Assembly (NCBI GenBank): GCA_019744815.1
Contig: JAIEUA010000010.1
Location: forward strand, 1 to 64,000
Reading direction: 5' to 3'
From: Phycisphaerales bacterium
GTDB lineage: Bacteria > Planctomycetota > Phycisphaerae > Phycisphaerales > UBA1924
DNA length: 64,000 nt
Made by a program: the position numbers and the translations under genes. A model generated the notes under the pieces. The model was not told the DNA's origin. It saw only the letters and a program-made list of their open reading frames with translations, and ran no database searches. Below are positions 24,551 to 36,379 of the stretch, one piece after another (the stretch's first letter is position 1; each line of letters opens with the position of its first letter).

Positions 24551-25473
24551 GGGCGATCGTCGCGTGTGCGTTCGGGTCGTTCACCGACGCGTCGCTGCGG
24601 GCGTGTGTGCACGCCGCGGGCGCGGGAGATCGGCTCGTGCTGATCGCTGACAGCGAGGGCGAGCGGCGGGCGGCGCGGCTTGGGCTGAACACTGATCTGA
24701 TCTTTCCTCCCGCGGCGCTGCGGCGGGCCTGGCCCCTGCCCGCGGGTGCGGCGACGAGGTCGCTGCGGGAGTGCCTGGATCGCTTTGACGAGCTTGCGTT
24801 CGCGGAAGGCGAGGCGTTGGACCGCGTGGTCGATGCCTGCCGCGGGATGGGGTCGTTGCCGCCCCGACGGATGCTGACAGAAAAGGAACGCGGCGACGCG
24901 GACGATGGCCCCACGGTCGGTCTGGTGCCCGCGGAAACCCGCGCGGAGATCCGGGACGCGCTTGGGGTGGGTGCGGGCAGCGGAAAGACAGGCCGCGAGG
25001 ACCTGCTCATCGCCCTGGCCTCGGACCCGGCGGACGCGGGCGGCGCGAGCGACTTTGTGCGGGTCTGCCAGACGCTCGCCCTGGTGGGACATCGCGTCAC
25101 CGCGATCGTGCCCCGCTGCGCGGGGGATCTCTCGCGGGCCAATCAGATCGTGCGTGGCACGGGTATCCGGCTTCGCCTGCTGACCACCACGCTGCCGGTC
25201 TGGTGCCTGTTGCCCGGGCTGGACGCGGTCGTGCTCGATGTCGCGGAGTCGTCCATCACTCCGATGGCGGACGCGGGCGGGCGGCGGTGGATGACGCGTT
25301 GTGCGGCGGCGGTGGGGATTCCCGCGGCGTGCGCGCGGTCGCTCGTCGAGGATGTGTCCGCGCCCGGGCTGGCGATCGCGGAATCGCGGCTGCCGGTGCA
25401 CATCGCTCGGGCGTTGGACGCGGTGCTGCGCGGTGTGGGAGCGAGTGAGCGGGCGGCGGGAGCTGTGCCGTGA
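24547..25473 (+). CDS. Unrecognised protein, possible glycosyltransferase-like fold
   Basis: 308 residues, no signal peptide. Two halves are seen: an N-terminal alpha/beta part (residues 1-130) and a C-terminal part (about 155-300) that begins DLLIALASDP and continues VCQTLALVGHRVTAIVP. That cadence resembles the nucleotide-binding halves of GT4-type glycosyltransferases. The usual EX7E motif is not visible, so this is only a suggestion. Overlaps the lipoprotein before it (ATGA) and the phosphatase after it (GTGA). Confidence 0.6.
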   Translation: MRAIVACAFGSFTDASLRACVHAAGAGDRLVLIADSEGERRAARLGLNTDLIFPPAALRRAWPLPAGAATRSLRECLDRFDELAFAEGEALDRVVDACRGMGSLPPRRMLTEKERGDADDGPTVGLVPAETRAEIRDALGVGAGSGKTGREDLLIALASDPADAGGASDFVRVCQTLALVGHRVTAIVPRCAGDLSRANQIVRGTGIRLRLLTTTLPVWCLLPGLDAVVLDVAESSITPMADAGGRRWMTRCAAAVGIPAACARSLVEDVSAPGLAIAESRLPVHIARALDAVLRGVGASERAAGAVP

Positions 25474-26012
25474 GCGCGGGGCGCGGGATGGAGTCGGCTC
25501 GTTCGGGGGCGGAGGCGCCGATCGGCGTGCTGTTTGTGTGTCTGGGGAATATCTGCCGAAGCCCGTTGGCGAAGTGGATCTTTACGGATCTGGCGGAGCG
25601 TCGGGGCGTGCGAGATCGGTTCGAGATCGACTCGTGCGGCACGGGGCATTGGCACGTGGGCAAGGGCGCGGACCCGCGCTCGACCGCGGTGGCGATGAGC
25701 CGCGGCCTGCGGACGACGCACACGGCGCGGACGCTCGCGCCCGCGACCGACTTTGCGCGATTCCGATACCTGCTGGCGATGGACACGGACAACCGCGACG
25801 CGATGCTGCACGCCGGTGCGCCCGCCGAGCGGGTGTTTCTGATGCGTTCGTTCGATCCGTTGCTCGCCGGGGAACCCGAGCACCGGCTGGTGGTGCCCGA
25901 TCCGTACTACGGCGGGCCGGAGGGATTCGATCAGGTGTACGACATGCTGGCGCGAGCGTGCGAGGGGTTCTTGGGGACGGCGCTCGGTGCGGGTGGACGG
26001 AATCGCGGTTGA
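25470..26012 (+). CDS. Low-molecular-weight protein-tyrosine phosphatase
   Basis: 180 residues from a GTG overlapping the previous stop. The P-loop nucleophile motif CLGNICRS (Cys24 to Arg30) and the general acid in VPDPYYGG are both intact, as in Wzb/Etp-type phosphatases. The N-terminal ~17 residues precede the usual start, so a start at the internal ATG (residue 7) is possible. In many bacteria these enzymes dephosphorylate tyrosine kinases of polysaccharide export; no such kinase is in the window, but the linked lipoproteins make an envelope role reasonable. Last gene of the coupled cluster. Confidence 0.9.
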   Translation: MSAGRGMESARSGAEAPIGVLFVCLGNICRSPLAKWIFTDLAERRGVRDRFEIDSCGTGHWHVGKGADPRSTAVAMSRGLRTTHTARTLAPATDFARFRYLLAMDTDNRDAMLHAGAPAERVFLMRSFDPLLAGEPEHRLVVPDPYYGGPEGFDQVYDMLARACEGFLGTALGAGGRNRG

Positions 26013-26464
26013 TCTGGCGGCGACGCGGCGGGCGGCACGCGGATGGCTCTCTGAGGCAGGGACGGTGCTCGTGCGGAGGCCGATCTTGAGGGGATGCGGA
26101 CACACGACGGGGTTCGGAGCTTCGGGACCGGAAGCGATCTGCGGCGGCGGGCCCATGCAAGGGCTTGGGTGAGGTGGAGTCGGACCTCTACCGGGTCTAG
26201 CTTCGTTGGGACGAACTACGGAGAACAGGGCAGATCCCCGGGCGGTGGATCCGGCGGGCCAACCGGCGGGCCTCGGGGAAGGAATGGGGCTCGGTTGCAA
26301 CCCGGGGATTTGTGGGAATGTTGGGGATGTCCGGCTTTCCGGCCGCGCCGACGGGGTGTGGCGTCCCGCCCTTGATCCCCCGCCGGGGGAGTTCCTACTA
26401 TCTCAGCCCGTCCGGACGTAGCTGGGCGGGCACCAACAGTCGGTCAGATGCGAGCGAGGTTCGG
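26013..26464. other. 452-base gene-free region upstream of rpsU
   Basis: No credible coding frame. The left part is G-rich with imperfect repeats of GGCGGGCC. The right part holds the predicted rpsU promoter and a hairpin TCCCCC-GCC-GGGGGA at 26376-26390. Confidence 0.5.
26372..26401 (+). promoter_or_regulatory. Predicted sigma-70-type promoter of rpsU
   Basis: TTGATC (26372-26377), 18-base spacer, TACTAT (26396-26401). Transcription would begin near 26408, giving a leader of about 57 bases. The hairpin at 26376-26390 overlaps the -35 and spacer. Confidence 0.4.
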
Positions 26465-26677
26465 ATGGCGATTCGCGTGAAAGCACGGAGCGGCGAGACG
26501 GTTGAGCAGATGATGCGCCGTTTTAAGAAACTCTGCGAGAAGGAAGGCCTCATCAAGGACATCCGCCGCAAGGAGTTCTTTGAGAAGCCCTCCGAGCGTC
26601 GGCGTCGGGCGGCTCGCAAGAGCCTGAACCGCCGGCTGGCCTTGTCGGGCGAGTTTGAGCCCCGCATCGAGAAGTAA
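26465..26677 (+). CDS. rpsU: Small ribosomal subunit protein bS21
   Basis: 70 residues, typical length. IRVKARSGETVEQMMRRFKKLCEKEGLIKDIRRKEFFEKPSERRRR is the S21 pattern, with a very basic C-terminal helix. bS21 sits near the anti-Shine-Dalgarno helix of the 30S subunit. The gene is monocistronic with its own promoter and terminator, unlike the rpsU-dnaG-rpoD arrangement. Confidence 0.95.
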   Translation: MAIRVKARSGETVEQMMRRFKKLCEKEGLIKDIRRKEFFEKPSERRRRAARKSLNRRLALSGEFEPRIEK

Positions 26678-26683
26678 CACGAG

Positions 26684-26717
26684 CGGCCCGGGCCTAGCGG
26701 CACGGGCCGTTTCTTTT
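26684..26717 (+). terminator. Rho-independent terminator after rpsU
   Basis: CGGCCCG ... CGGGCCG (26684-26709) followed by TTTCTTTT. Confidence 0.8.
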
Positions 26718-26934
26718 CCGGTCACCTCCCTCGGGTTCGAGTCGGTGCCTTTGCGGGCACGATCGCCGAAGTTCTGGTAGGCTCCTCGTTCCCGCTTGCG
26801 GGTTGGCGGGGAACGGTCTCGACCCTTTCGTTCATTCCACCGGTCGCGTCGGGCTTCCTCCGGGCTCCCTCATCTGTCAGTCCCGACTTCCTGCCCCGGC
26901 AGAACCGACGCACCCCATCACGGGAAGCTCTCGA

Positions 26935-29769
<2,835 letters not shown>

Positions 29770-29794
29770 AGAGTCCATCCGATTCGCCCATAGA

Positions 29795-29828
29795 AAAGGC
29801 CCGCACGCGTCGCGTGCGGGCCTTTTTC
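29795..29828 (+). terminator. Strong rho-independent terminator after the pyrophosphatase
   Basis: AAAGGCCCGCACGCG pairs with CGCGTGCGGGCCTTT, followed by TTCG. Confidence 0.85.
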
Positions 29829-29952
29829 GTTGGAGTCTTGGGACACCAGTTCGACCGCTGGCTCGCACGAAGCGGCGAGGCTTCTTCGGAGACTCGTCCG
29901 CCTCGGCGTCTGGTCGGGCCCCTGCTGATTCGGCGTCGGGCTTGGCTTGAAC

Positions 29953-31302
29953 TTACTTCGACTTCACGTAGAACGGCACGTTCGCGGTGGCCGCGTTGCC
30001 CTTGGGGTCTTTCGCGTACATGAAGAGGCGGTAGCGACCGGGCTTGGTGGGTGCGGCGAACTCGGCCTTGGCCTCGGTCTGCGAGGGCGTGGATGCTGCG
30101 AAGTTGGTGGGCACCACGGGGGGCACGGCCTCGCGGTCGCCGCCGGTCTTGCGGTCGGAGGATTCTTCTCGCACCTCCCACTCGATCTTCACGGGGTCGC
30201 CGTCGGGGTCGTTGGCGGAGAACGAGCCGGTCAACTTGGCTCCGGGCGCCACACCTTCCACGGTCAGATCGCCGGCACCGGCGAGCTTGACGTCCCAAAG
30301 ACGCGGACAGCGGTCGGCGGGCCAGCGGCCGGTCCAGGCGAAGCTCATGGCGTCGGCGGCGCCGAGGCGGCTGCCGTCGGGCAGGAAGAGGCCGAACCAG
30401 GTGTGCGTGCACTCTTGCTTCTGGCCCCAGAGGAAGGCGAAGGAACCGATGACGTTGGGATTCTCAGCGATGCCGGCGAAGTAGCGCGAGAAGTAGGTGT
30501 CGGCCTTCTCGGTCGAGTTGGGCTCGATGGGCACGCCGCCGCCGATCTCCTTGGGCCACTTGGTTTGGGGCACTTCCCACCAGCCGCGCGGGCCGAACTC
30601 GGTGATCGCGACGGGGCCGTCCCAGCCGAAACGGCGGGCGCGGTCGGCTGCGGTGTCCATCCCGCCGTAGGAGTTGACACCCAGGATGTCGATGTCGGTG
30701 CAGTGCTGCTTGATCTCGCGGACTTTCTCGGGGTTGACCTCGGCGACGATGAGCATGGTGGGCCGCGTGGGATCGATCTTCTTGACCTCACGGGCGACGC
30801 GGTTGACCTCGCGCCACATGGAGGTGCGGTCGCCGTCGGCGCCGAGCTCGACCTCGTTGCCGATGCCCCACATCATGATGGCGGGATGGTCCTTGAGGCG
30901 CTGGACGTCCTTGATCTGCTTTTGGAGCTGCTCTTCGACGGCCTTGGTGTCGTTGTAGTTGAAGCCGTGGCGCGGGTGGGCGAGCCAGAGGCCGACCATG
31001 ACCGAGACGCCGAGCTTCTCGGCTTTGTCGAGGACGGGTTCGGCCTGATCGACGGACCAGGTGCGGATGGCGTTGCCGCCGAGGGCGACGAGTTCTTCGA
31101 GCCGTTGCGAGCCGCCGGCGCCTCGGAGGAAGAGGCGCTGGTCGCCCTTCATCAGCCGCCAGCCTTTGGCGTCGTGTTCGACGCGCACCCGCACGGCGTC
31201 CTTGGAGGACGCGGTCGACTGGGGCGCGGGATCCGATGCGAACGAGTGCATGGCGAAGAAGGTGGAGGCGACGACGACGAGGGCGGGTGTGGTCTTCATC
31301 AC
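29953..31302 (-). CDS. Secreted glycoside hydrolase, clan GH-A TIM barrel
   Basis: 449 residues. Signal peptide MMKTTPALVVVASTFFAMHSFAS. A TIM-barrel catalytic domain covers about 45-330, with the clan-A acid/base Glu in MMWGIGNEVELG and the nucleophile Glu in AITEFGPRGWW. It resembles the barrel of GH2/GH5-like enzymes without their accessory beta domains. The C-terminal ~100 residues (GAKLTGSFSANDPDGDPVKIEWEV) form an Ig/PKD-like beta-sandwich. It is probably exported and acts on a polysaccharide; the substrate is not evident. Start at 31302 or the adjacent ATG. Confidence 0.85.
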   Translation of the reverse strand: MMKTTPALVVVASTFFAMHSFASDPAPQSTASSKDAVRVRVEHDAKGWRLMKGDQRLFLRGAGGSQRLEELVALGGNAIRTWSVDQAEPVLDKAEKLGVSVMVGLWLAHPRHGFNYNDTKAVEEQLQKQIKDVQRLKDHPAIMMWGIGNEVELGADGDRTSMWREVNRVAREVKKIDPTRPTMLIVAEVNPEKVREIKQHCTDIDILGVNSYGGMDTAADRARRFGWDGPVAITEFGPRGWWEVPQTKWPKEIGGGVPIEPNSTEKADTYFSRYFAGIAENPNVIGSFAFLWGQKQECTHTWFGLFLPDGSRLGAADAMSFAWTGRWPADRCPRLWDVKLAGAGDLTVEGVAPGAKLTGSFSANDPDGDPVKIEWEVREESSDRKTGGDREAVPPVVPTNFAASTPSQTEAKAEFAAPTKPGRYRLFMYAKDPKGNAATANVPFYVKSK

Positions 31303-31573
31303 GAGACGCTAGTCGCGAACGGCATCGACGCCGATGCCCGATTGGCCTGAAACTGCGAGCGTGAACCCTGAAACAACCGACGAGAGAATCTACCCGATCC
31401 GGAATCGTGCGGATGGAGTCGCGTCGATCGGTGAAACGGGCGGGAAAGCGGCGTTGGCGGGCCCGATTCGCCTCCCACCCGAATCGGGCCAAGAATCCCC
31501 ACTTGCCCGCGGATTTCCGCCGGGCCTTGCCTGCCCGACGTTGAACCCAGGCGGCCTACTGAGAAAGACGAAC

Positions 31574-32692
31574 GTGAATCCCGAAAAGAATAATCTGAAT
31601 CTCGAACTGACCGGCCTGGTTGACGGCGCGGCCGCGGCGGCCGCTGGAAAGGCTCGCCTCCAGACCACTTCCACCGAGGACCCGGTGGTCGCGGAGCTGG
31701 TGGACAAGATCCTCGACGCTGTGGGCGGGAAGCCGGGCACGATGGAGCACCGCCTCGTCCGCGACCTGCTCATGACCTCGAGCAAGCTGATCCCTGACGG
31801 GCGGCACACCGGCGAATTGAAGCTGATCACGACCGCGGTGAAGGAGATGCGGTACGCGTACCGCGTGTTCGCCCGCTACGAGAAGCCGCACAAGGTCACG
31901 ATCTTCGGCTCGGCCCGGACTCCGGAAGATCACCCCGACTACAAGGCGGCGGTGGACTTTGGGCGGCTGATGAGCGAGGCGGGCTGGATGGCGATCACCG
32001 GTGCTGGCGACGGCATCATGAAGGCGGGGCACGAAGGGCCGGGCCGAGCGCAGTCGTTCGGCGTGGCGATCCGGCTGCCGTTCGAGCAGGCGACCAACAC
32101 GGTCATCGCGGGCGACGAGAAGCTCATCCACTTCCGGTACTTCTTCACCCGCAAGCTGATGTTCATCAGCCAGGCGGAGGCGGTCGCGCTCTTCCCCGGC
32201 GGCTTTGGCACAATGGACGAGGCGTACGAGACGCTCACGCTGGTGCAGACGGGCAAGGCGTCGATGATGCCGATCGTGTGTGTGGAGGGCGAGAACGGCG
32301 GGTACTGGAAGGAGTTCGACGTCTGGGTCCGCCAAGGGATGATCTCCCGCGGCTGGGTGAGCCCCGAGGACACCAACCTCTACTACATCGCCAAGACGCC
32401 CAAGGACGCGGTGGACCACATTGTCCGTTTCTACTCGAACTACCACTCTTCGAGGTATGTGAAGGACGATTACGTGATCCGGATCAAGCGGCCGTTGCTG
32501 CCGGTGCACCTTGAGAAGCTCAACGAGGAGTTCAAGGTGCTGGTGAAGGAAGGCAAGATCGTGCAGCGCGGGGCGTTCGAGGCTGAGACGGACAATCTCG
32601 ACCTGCCGCGGCTGGTGTTCCACCACACCCGTTACAAGTGGGGCCTGGTGCGGAAACTGATCGATCGGATCAACGAGCTGTCGGCCGAATGA
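31574..32692 (+). CDS. LOG-family protein (cytokinin-activating / lysine-decarboxylase-like Rossmann fold)
   Basis: 372 residues from a GTG at 31574. The frame is open to 31334 but without protein-like sequence. The central LOG domain (about 95-290) has VTIFGSART, GAGDGIMKAGHEG and the signature PGGFGTMDEAYE, which places it with nucleoside 5'-monophosphate phosphoribohydrolases. It is longer than the ~190-residue LOG enzymes: an N-terminal helical domain (residues 1-95) and a C-terminal ~80-residue extension flank the core, as in the long bacterial LOG-like group. Role likely nucleotide base release in the cytosol. Confidence 0.85.
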   Translation: MNPEKNNLNLELTGLVDGAAAAAAGKARLQTTSTEDPVVAELVDKILDAVGGKPGTMEHRLVRDLLMTSSKLIPDGRHTGELKLITTAVKEMRYAYRVFARYEKPHKVTIFGSARTPEDHPDYKAAVDFGRLMSEAGWMAITGAGDGIMKAGHEGPGRAQSFGVAIRLPFEQATNTVIAGDEKLIHFRYFFTRKLMFISQAEAVALFPGGFGTMDEAYETLTLVQTGKASMMPIVCVEGENGGYWKEFDVWVRQGMISRGWVSPEDTNLYYIAKTPKDAVDHIVRFYSNYHSSRYVKDDYVIRIKRPLLPVHLEKLNEEFKVLVKEGKIVQRGAFEAETDNLDLPRLVFHHTRYKWGLVRKLIDRINELSAE

Positions 32693-32814
32693 ACCCTGAG
32701 TGCGGCGGCGGGGCTTGGTGGCGAGGGAGCCCGGGGGAGCTGGGAACGGTCTCGAACGGTGCGTTCCAGAAACCCCGGTACGCCCGCCGCGTATCGCTTC
32801 TCAAGAGCGGACGC

Positions 32815-33768
32815 ATGAGGCACACCACGTGGATGACCCGGCGCAGGAACACGCCACGCCTCTGTGGGGCGTGCGTTGTCTCTTGCGCGGTGTTGGCTCT
32901 TGTGACGGGGTGCGGCGGCACGAGCAAGGCTCCGGCGGTTCCCGTCGCATCACCGCTGACCGCGGCGGCCCAGGGGTTGGAGATCCGGCAGTGGCCGGTG
33001 GATGACGCGACGGACTCGATCGCCCGCGCGTTGTCGGCGTACGAGTCCGCCGAGGGAGCCTTGGACGATCGGACCCGCGAACGCCTCCGGCGCTGCGGGC
33101 TTCGCAGCGTGGTTGTTCCGATTGCAGACCTCCCAGGGATCCAGCAGTCTCTCAAGCTCGCGGGGCGGATGGAGCAGCAGGAGGCGCGACAGTTCACGGA
33201 GTGGACACCGGTGACGTCGGGTCCGGCGTGGCGCGGGCTTGCGACTTTTACCGGCGACCGCGGCGCGCTGGCGCTCCCTGCCGGGCGACTGGCGCTCTTT
33301 GTCCGGTCGTGGATCGCGCCGGGTGAGTTCTCTCAGTCGGAGACGCCGGCCAAACTCCGCCTTGATCTCATGACGCGGCACCTGGAGGATGGTTCGGAAC
33401 GACCGACGTTTGAGGACTTGCTGAAGCCCCAGCCCAGGCGCGTTCTTTCCGAGGCCGGGGCCCGGATCGATTCGCTCGATGTCTCGACCGAGCTTGGTGC
33501 CGATCAGGCTTTGCTGCTGGTGCCTGAGTATCCGGATCGGGAGTGGGCGGAGCTCGCTCGGCTGCCCAACTACATCGAGAAGGAGCCGGAGCAGCGTCTG
33601 GAGGTGGAGGGCAAGGCGGTCGATCCGACGGCGGGCCCGAAGGTGCCGCCGACCCCGACGCTGGCGCACGGGCTTTTGAGCGATGCGAACGAACGCGGAG
33701 AGCCGAAGCGCAAGCTGGTGCTGGTGCTGGTGGCGCGTCCGCCGCGAGAGTTTCGGTTGCTGCGTTAA
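32815..33768 (+). CDS. Lipoprotein of unknown function
   Basis: 317 residues from ATG 32815. Signal peptide with lipobox LVTGC (Cys about 33) followed by GGTS. The mature part is mixed alpha/beta (for example LRSVVVPIADLPGIQQSLKLAGRMEQQEARQF, and GALALPAGRLALFVRSWI) and ends in a basic RPPREFRLLR. I do not recognise the family. It may be cotranscribed with the LOG gene 122 bases upstream. Followed by the CACTGCCCGG hairpin repeat. Confidence 0.65.
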   Translation: MRHTTWMTRRRNTPRLCGACVVSCAVLALVTGCGGTSKAPAVPVASPLTAAAQGLEIRQWPVDDATDSIARALSAYESAEGALDDRTRERLRRCGLRSVVVPIADLPGIQQSLKLAGRMEQQEARQFTEWTPVTSGPAWRGLATFTGDRGALALPAGRLALFVRSWIAPGEFSQSETPAKLRLDLMTRHLEDGSERPTFEDLLKPQPRRVLSEAGARIDSLDVSTELGADQALLLVPEYPDREWAELARLPNYIEKEPEQRLEVEGKAVDPTAGPKVPPTPTLAHGLLSDANERGEPKRKLVLVLVARPPREFRLLR

Positions 33769-33788
33769 TCGCTGTGGCGAGGTCATCG

Positions 33789-33815
33789 CACTGCCCGGCG
33801 AAGCGCCGGGCAGTG
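33789..33815. repeat. Palindromic repeat CACTGCCCGGCG-AAG-CGCCGGGCAGTG
   Basis: Second copy of the hairpin at 19192-19221. It lies between two convergent genes (stop 33768 and stop 33834) and may act as a terminator, though no T-tract follows. Confidence 0.7.
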
Positions 33816-33833
33816 GCACCCTGTGATCAGGTC

Positions 33834-34724
33834 TCACACTCGCTTGGGCTCGGGCTTTTCTTTCACCGAACTGGCGAGCCAGGAGAGGCCCCACGGCACA
33901 CCGATCAACATGCCCGCGATCCAGTCCATCGGGATTAGCCGGGCCGGGGCGATCAGTTCGCCGGTGACGGCAACGGTGCGCAGGGAGGCGCCGTGGTAGA
34001 ACGAGGCCGCGATCGGGGCGGCGATCATGACGAGCGCGACGCCGAGGTAGGGAGCGAGAGCGGGGCGAGGGTTCTCCACGCCCGCGAGGAGCAGGCCGCC
34101 GCCGGCGCCGCCCAGCAGGCCCGCGAAGAAGCCGTCGAAGATCGCCTGGCCCTTGAGCATGCCGATCGAGGCGAACATGCTGCCAAGGATCGCGCCCGCG
34201 GCGGCGGCGAGGACCACCTGCAGGCCGCGCGAGGTCACAGCGTCTTTGAGTCCCTGCACCAAGTCGGTGCGGCACTCGGTGAGCGGGTAGACGGATTCAT
34301 CGCTCTCGATGGGCGTGGGGCGTTGGACGATGGTCACCAGCCAGAGCGCGGGGATCGCGAGGATCGCGGCCTCGATGGTCAGTCGAATGGCCGCGGCGCT
34401 TGCAGAACCCGCGTCGCGGAGGATCATCGCGCTGGTGCCGGATCGGGCGGCGACCCACACGAGCACGAACCCCGCGGCGGCCATGCCCATGCCGCGGCTG
34501 ACGGTCTTGGTGCCCAGCCAACCGGCGAGCAGCGCGCCCACCATGGCCAGGAGGGTGTAACCGATGCCCAGGGCCGGCTGCGTCGAGGTGAGCGGCGTCG
34601 CGTCGGTGGCGCCGGAGGCGGTGGTGAGCCACGCCAGCGGGAGGGCGACAAACGGCCCGACGATGGCCAGGGCCGTGAGGAGAGTCACCCATTCGAAGAC
34701 AGCTTTGCGCATAGGTTTGATCAT
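33834..34724 (-). CDS. Multi-pass inner-membrane protein, unknown function
   Basis: 296 residues from ATG 34724. About eight hydrophobic segments (near 10-35, 50-70, 75-95, 110-135, 170-190, 195-225, 232-250, 268-285) with Gly/Ala-rich helices and short loops. One cytoplasmic-looking loop (about 137-165, RPTPIESDESVYPLTECRTD) is acidic. No transporter signature is recognised. Divergent from the membrane protein at 34829. Confidence 0.7.
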   Translation of the reverse strand: MIKPMRKAVFEWVTLLTALAIVGPFVALPLAWLTTASGATDATPLTSTQPALGIGYTLLAMVGALLAGWLGTKTVSRGMGMAAAGFVLVWVAARSGTSAMILRDAGSASAAAIRLTIEAAILAIPALWLVTIVQRPTPIESDESVYPLTECRTDLVQGLKDAVTSRGLQVVLAAAAGAILGSMFASIGMLKGQAIFDGFFAGLLGGAGGGLLLAGVENPRPALAPYLGVALVMIAAPIAASFYHGASLRTVAVTGELIAPARLIPMDWIAGMLIGVPWGLSWLASSVKEKPEPKRV

Positions 34725-34828
34725 CGGCTTCCGGCCGCTCGCGGGCAAGCGAGAATGGCGGTAGCATGTGGTTCTGGAACGATTCCCGGGGCCGAGGCCC
34801 GACCCGGATTCCCGGTCAAGGATGATGC

Positions 34829-36064
34829 ATGGACACCCCCGGCACTACGACGCCGCCCGCTTCAGGTTCGACAGGCGCTCCCTTTGGCGATCGCGGGCCC
34901 CGCTCTGAGCTGCACGCGGGGCTGCGGCTTTCGCGTCCGGTGGCGTTGGCGGACCTGACCGACGACCTGCTGTGGCCCAAGCTGCTGAAGGTGCCGCGGC
35001 TGGCGCTGCGGCCGGCGAGCATCGGGATCGCGCTGTTCGCGCTGCTCGCGGCCGACTTGATTTCGCTGGTTGGGAACATCGGGCGGAAGGACAACCAGAT
35101 CGGGCTGGGGTCTTTGATGAGCGACGAGCTGCTGCGTGGGGTGCGCACGCTGCTGGGCGAGGTTCGCGACGGGTTGCTCGTGGGCGATGCCGGGCGGGTG
35201 GTCGAGGCGTTTGTGCCGTTGGTGACGCTGCCGCGCACCCTGTGGCAGGACTTCTCGTGGGGCGCGCTGGTCGCGATCCCGATGGCGATCGTGCTCTTGA
35301 TCGGAGCGGGGGCGATCTGCCGGATTGCCGCGTGTGAGATCGCGCACGGGCTGCGGCTGTCGTGGGTGGATGGGCTGGGATTCGGCCTGCGGAAGTGGCG
35401 GAGCCTGTTCTTGTCGATCGCGGGACCGGCGTTGCTGGCCGGGGCGATCTTCCTGGGCGTCGCGGTCTTCGGCTGGCTGCTCTTCTCGCTCAGCTGGACG
35501 CAGTGGGCGGGTGCGGTGCTGTTCCCGGTGGTGCTGCTCGCGGGGCTGTTGGGAGCGATTTTGCTGGTGCTCACGATTGTCGGTGCGCCGCTCATGGCGC
35601 CCGCCATCGCGTGCGAGGGCGGCGATGCGATCGAAGGGGTGCAGCGGGCGTACGCGTATGTGCCTTCGCGGCCGCTGCGGTATGTGCTGTATCTCGCGGT
35701 GCTCACGCTCAGTGGTTGGGTGGCCGTGACGCTGGCGACGGCGCTGGGGCTGGGGCTGAGCCGGTTCAACGCGGCGGCGATCGGATGGCTGGCGTCGGAC
35801 GCGCCGGTCGGGATCTCCAACCCGGCGGCCCAGGCCGAGGGATTCACGGGCTTTGTGCTGAAGCTATGGGTGAATCTGCCTCTGATGCTCGCGACGGCGT
35901 ATGCGATGAGCGTGGCGTTCACGGGCTTCACGATGGTTTATCTCCTCCTTCGGCGTGTCGTTGACGGGCAGCATCTCTCCGACATCTGGATGCCGGGTCT
36001 GCTGCCCGGTACGGTCGCGGCGCGGGTTGAAGAGCCTGTCGTGTCGGGAAGCCGTGAGGAGTGA
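34829..36064 (+). CDS. Multi-pass membrane protein, unknown function
   Basis: 411 residues. A soluble N-terminus of about 60 residues is followed by about six membrane helices (near 62-85, 145-170, 192-215, 228-255, 288-312, 350-375). The layout, with a conserved-looking loop ACEGGDAIEGVQRAYAYVPSRPLRYV between helices, recalls the DUF4013/YIP-like membrane families, but I cannot assign one firmly. The TGA stop overlaps the next gene's GTG (GTGA). Confidence 0.7.
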   Translation: MDTPGTTTPPASGSTGAPFGDRGPRSELHAGLRLSRPVALADLTDDLLWPKLLKVPRLALRPASIGIALFALLAADLISLVGNIGRKDNQIGLGSLMSDELLRGVRTLLGEVRDGLLVGDAGRVVEAFVPLVTLPRTLWQDFSWGALVAIPMAIVLLIGAGAICRIAACEIAHGLRLSWVDGLGFGLRKWRSLFLSIAGPALLAGAIFLGVAVFGWLLFSLSWTQWAGAVLFPVVLLAGLLGAILLVLTIVGAPLMAPAIACEGGDAIEGVQRAYAYVPSRPLRYVLYLAVLTLSGWVAVTLATALGLGLSRFNAAAIGWLASDAPVGISNPAAQAEGFTGFVLKLWVNLPLMLATAYAMSVAFTGFTMVYLLLRRVVDGQHLSDIWMPGLLPGTVAARVEEPVVSGSREE

Positions 36065-36378
36065 GCGGGGCGTTGCACCAACCGCTGCCCGACATGCTGG
36101 TGCGGCTCGCGGGCTTTCTGGCGGAGCGCGGCGTGCCCGAGATCGTGTTGATCACCGGCGGCGAGGAGCGGTCGGTGCGGACGAGGGAGACGGATCTGCC
36201 AGGGGAGTTGATGAGTGAGCTGACTCGGCAGCGGGCGAGCGCGGCCGCGCAGGGCGTCACCTTGCGGGCTGCATCACTGGGGCTTGAGATCGTCCTTCGC
36301 GCTGGGGACTCGCACCTGAGCTGGTCGTGTGCCGATCCGCGGTTGACGGTAGAGCTGGCGCGAGCGCTGGCGGTGTGA
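36061..36378 (+). CDS. Small cytosolic protein, unknown function
   Basis: 105 residues from a GTG coupled to the previous gene. Soluble alpha/beta composition (PEIVLITGGEERSVRTRETDLPGELMSEL...GLEIVLRAGDSHLSW). No motif I recognise. Translational coupling suggests it works with the membrane protein upstream. It ends two bases before the truB stop on the other strand. Confidence 0.6.
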   Translation: MSGALHQPLPDMLVRLAGFLAERGVPEIVLITGGEERSVRTRETDLPGELMSELTRQRASAAAQGVTLRAASLGLEIVLRAGDSHLSWSCADPRLTVELARALAV

Positions 36379-36379
36379 A

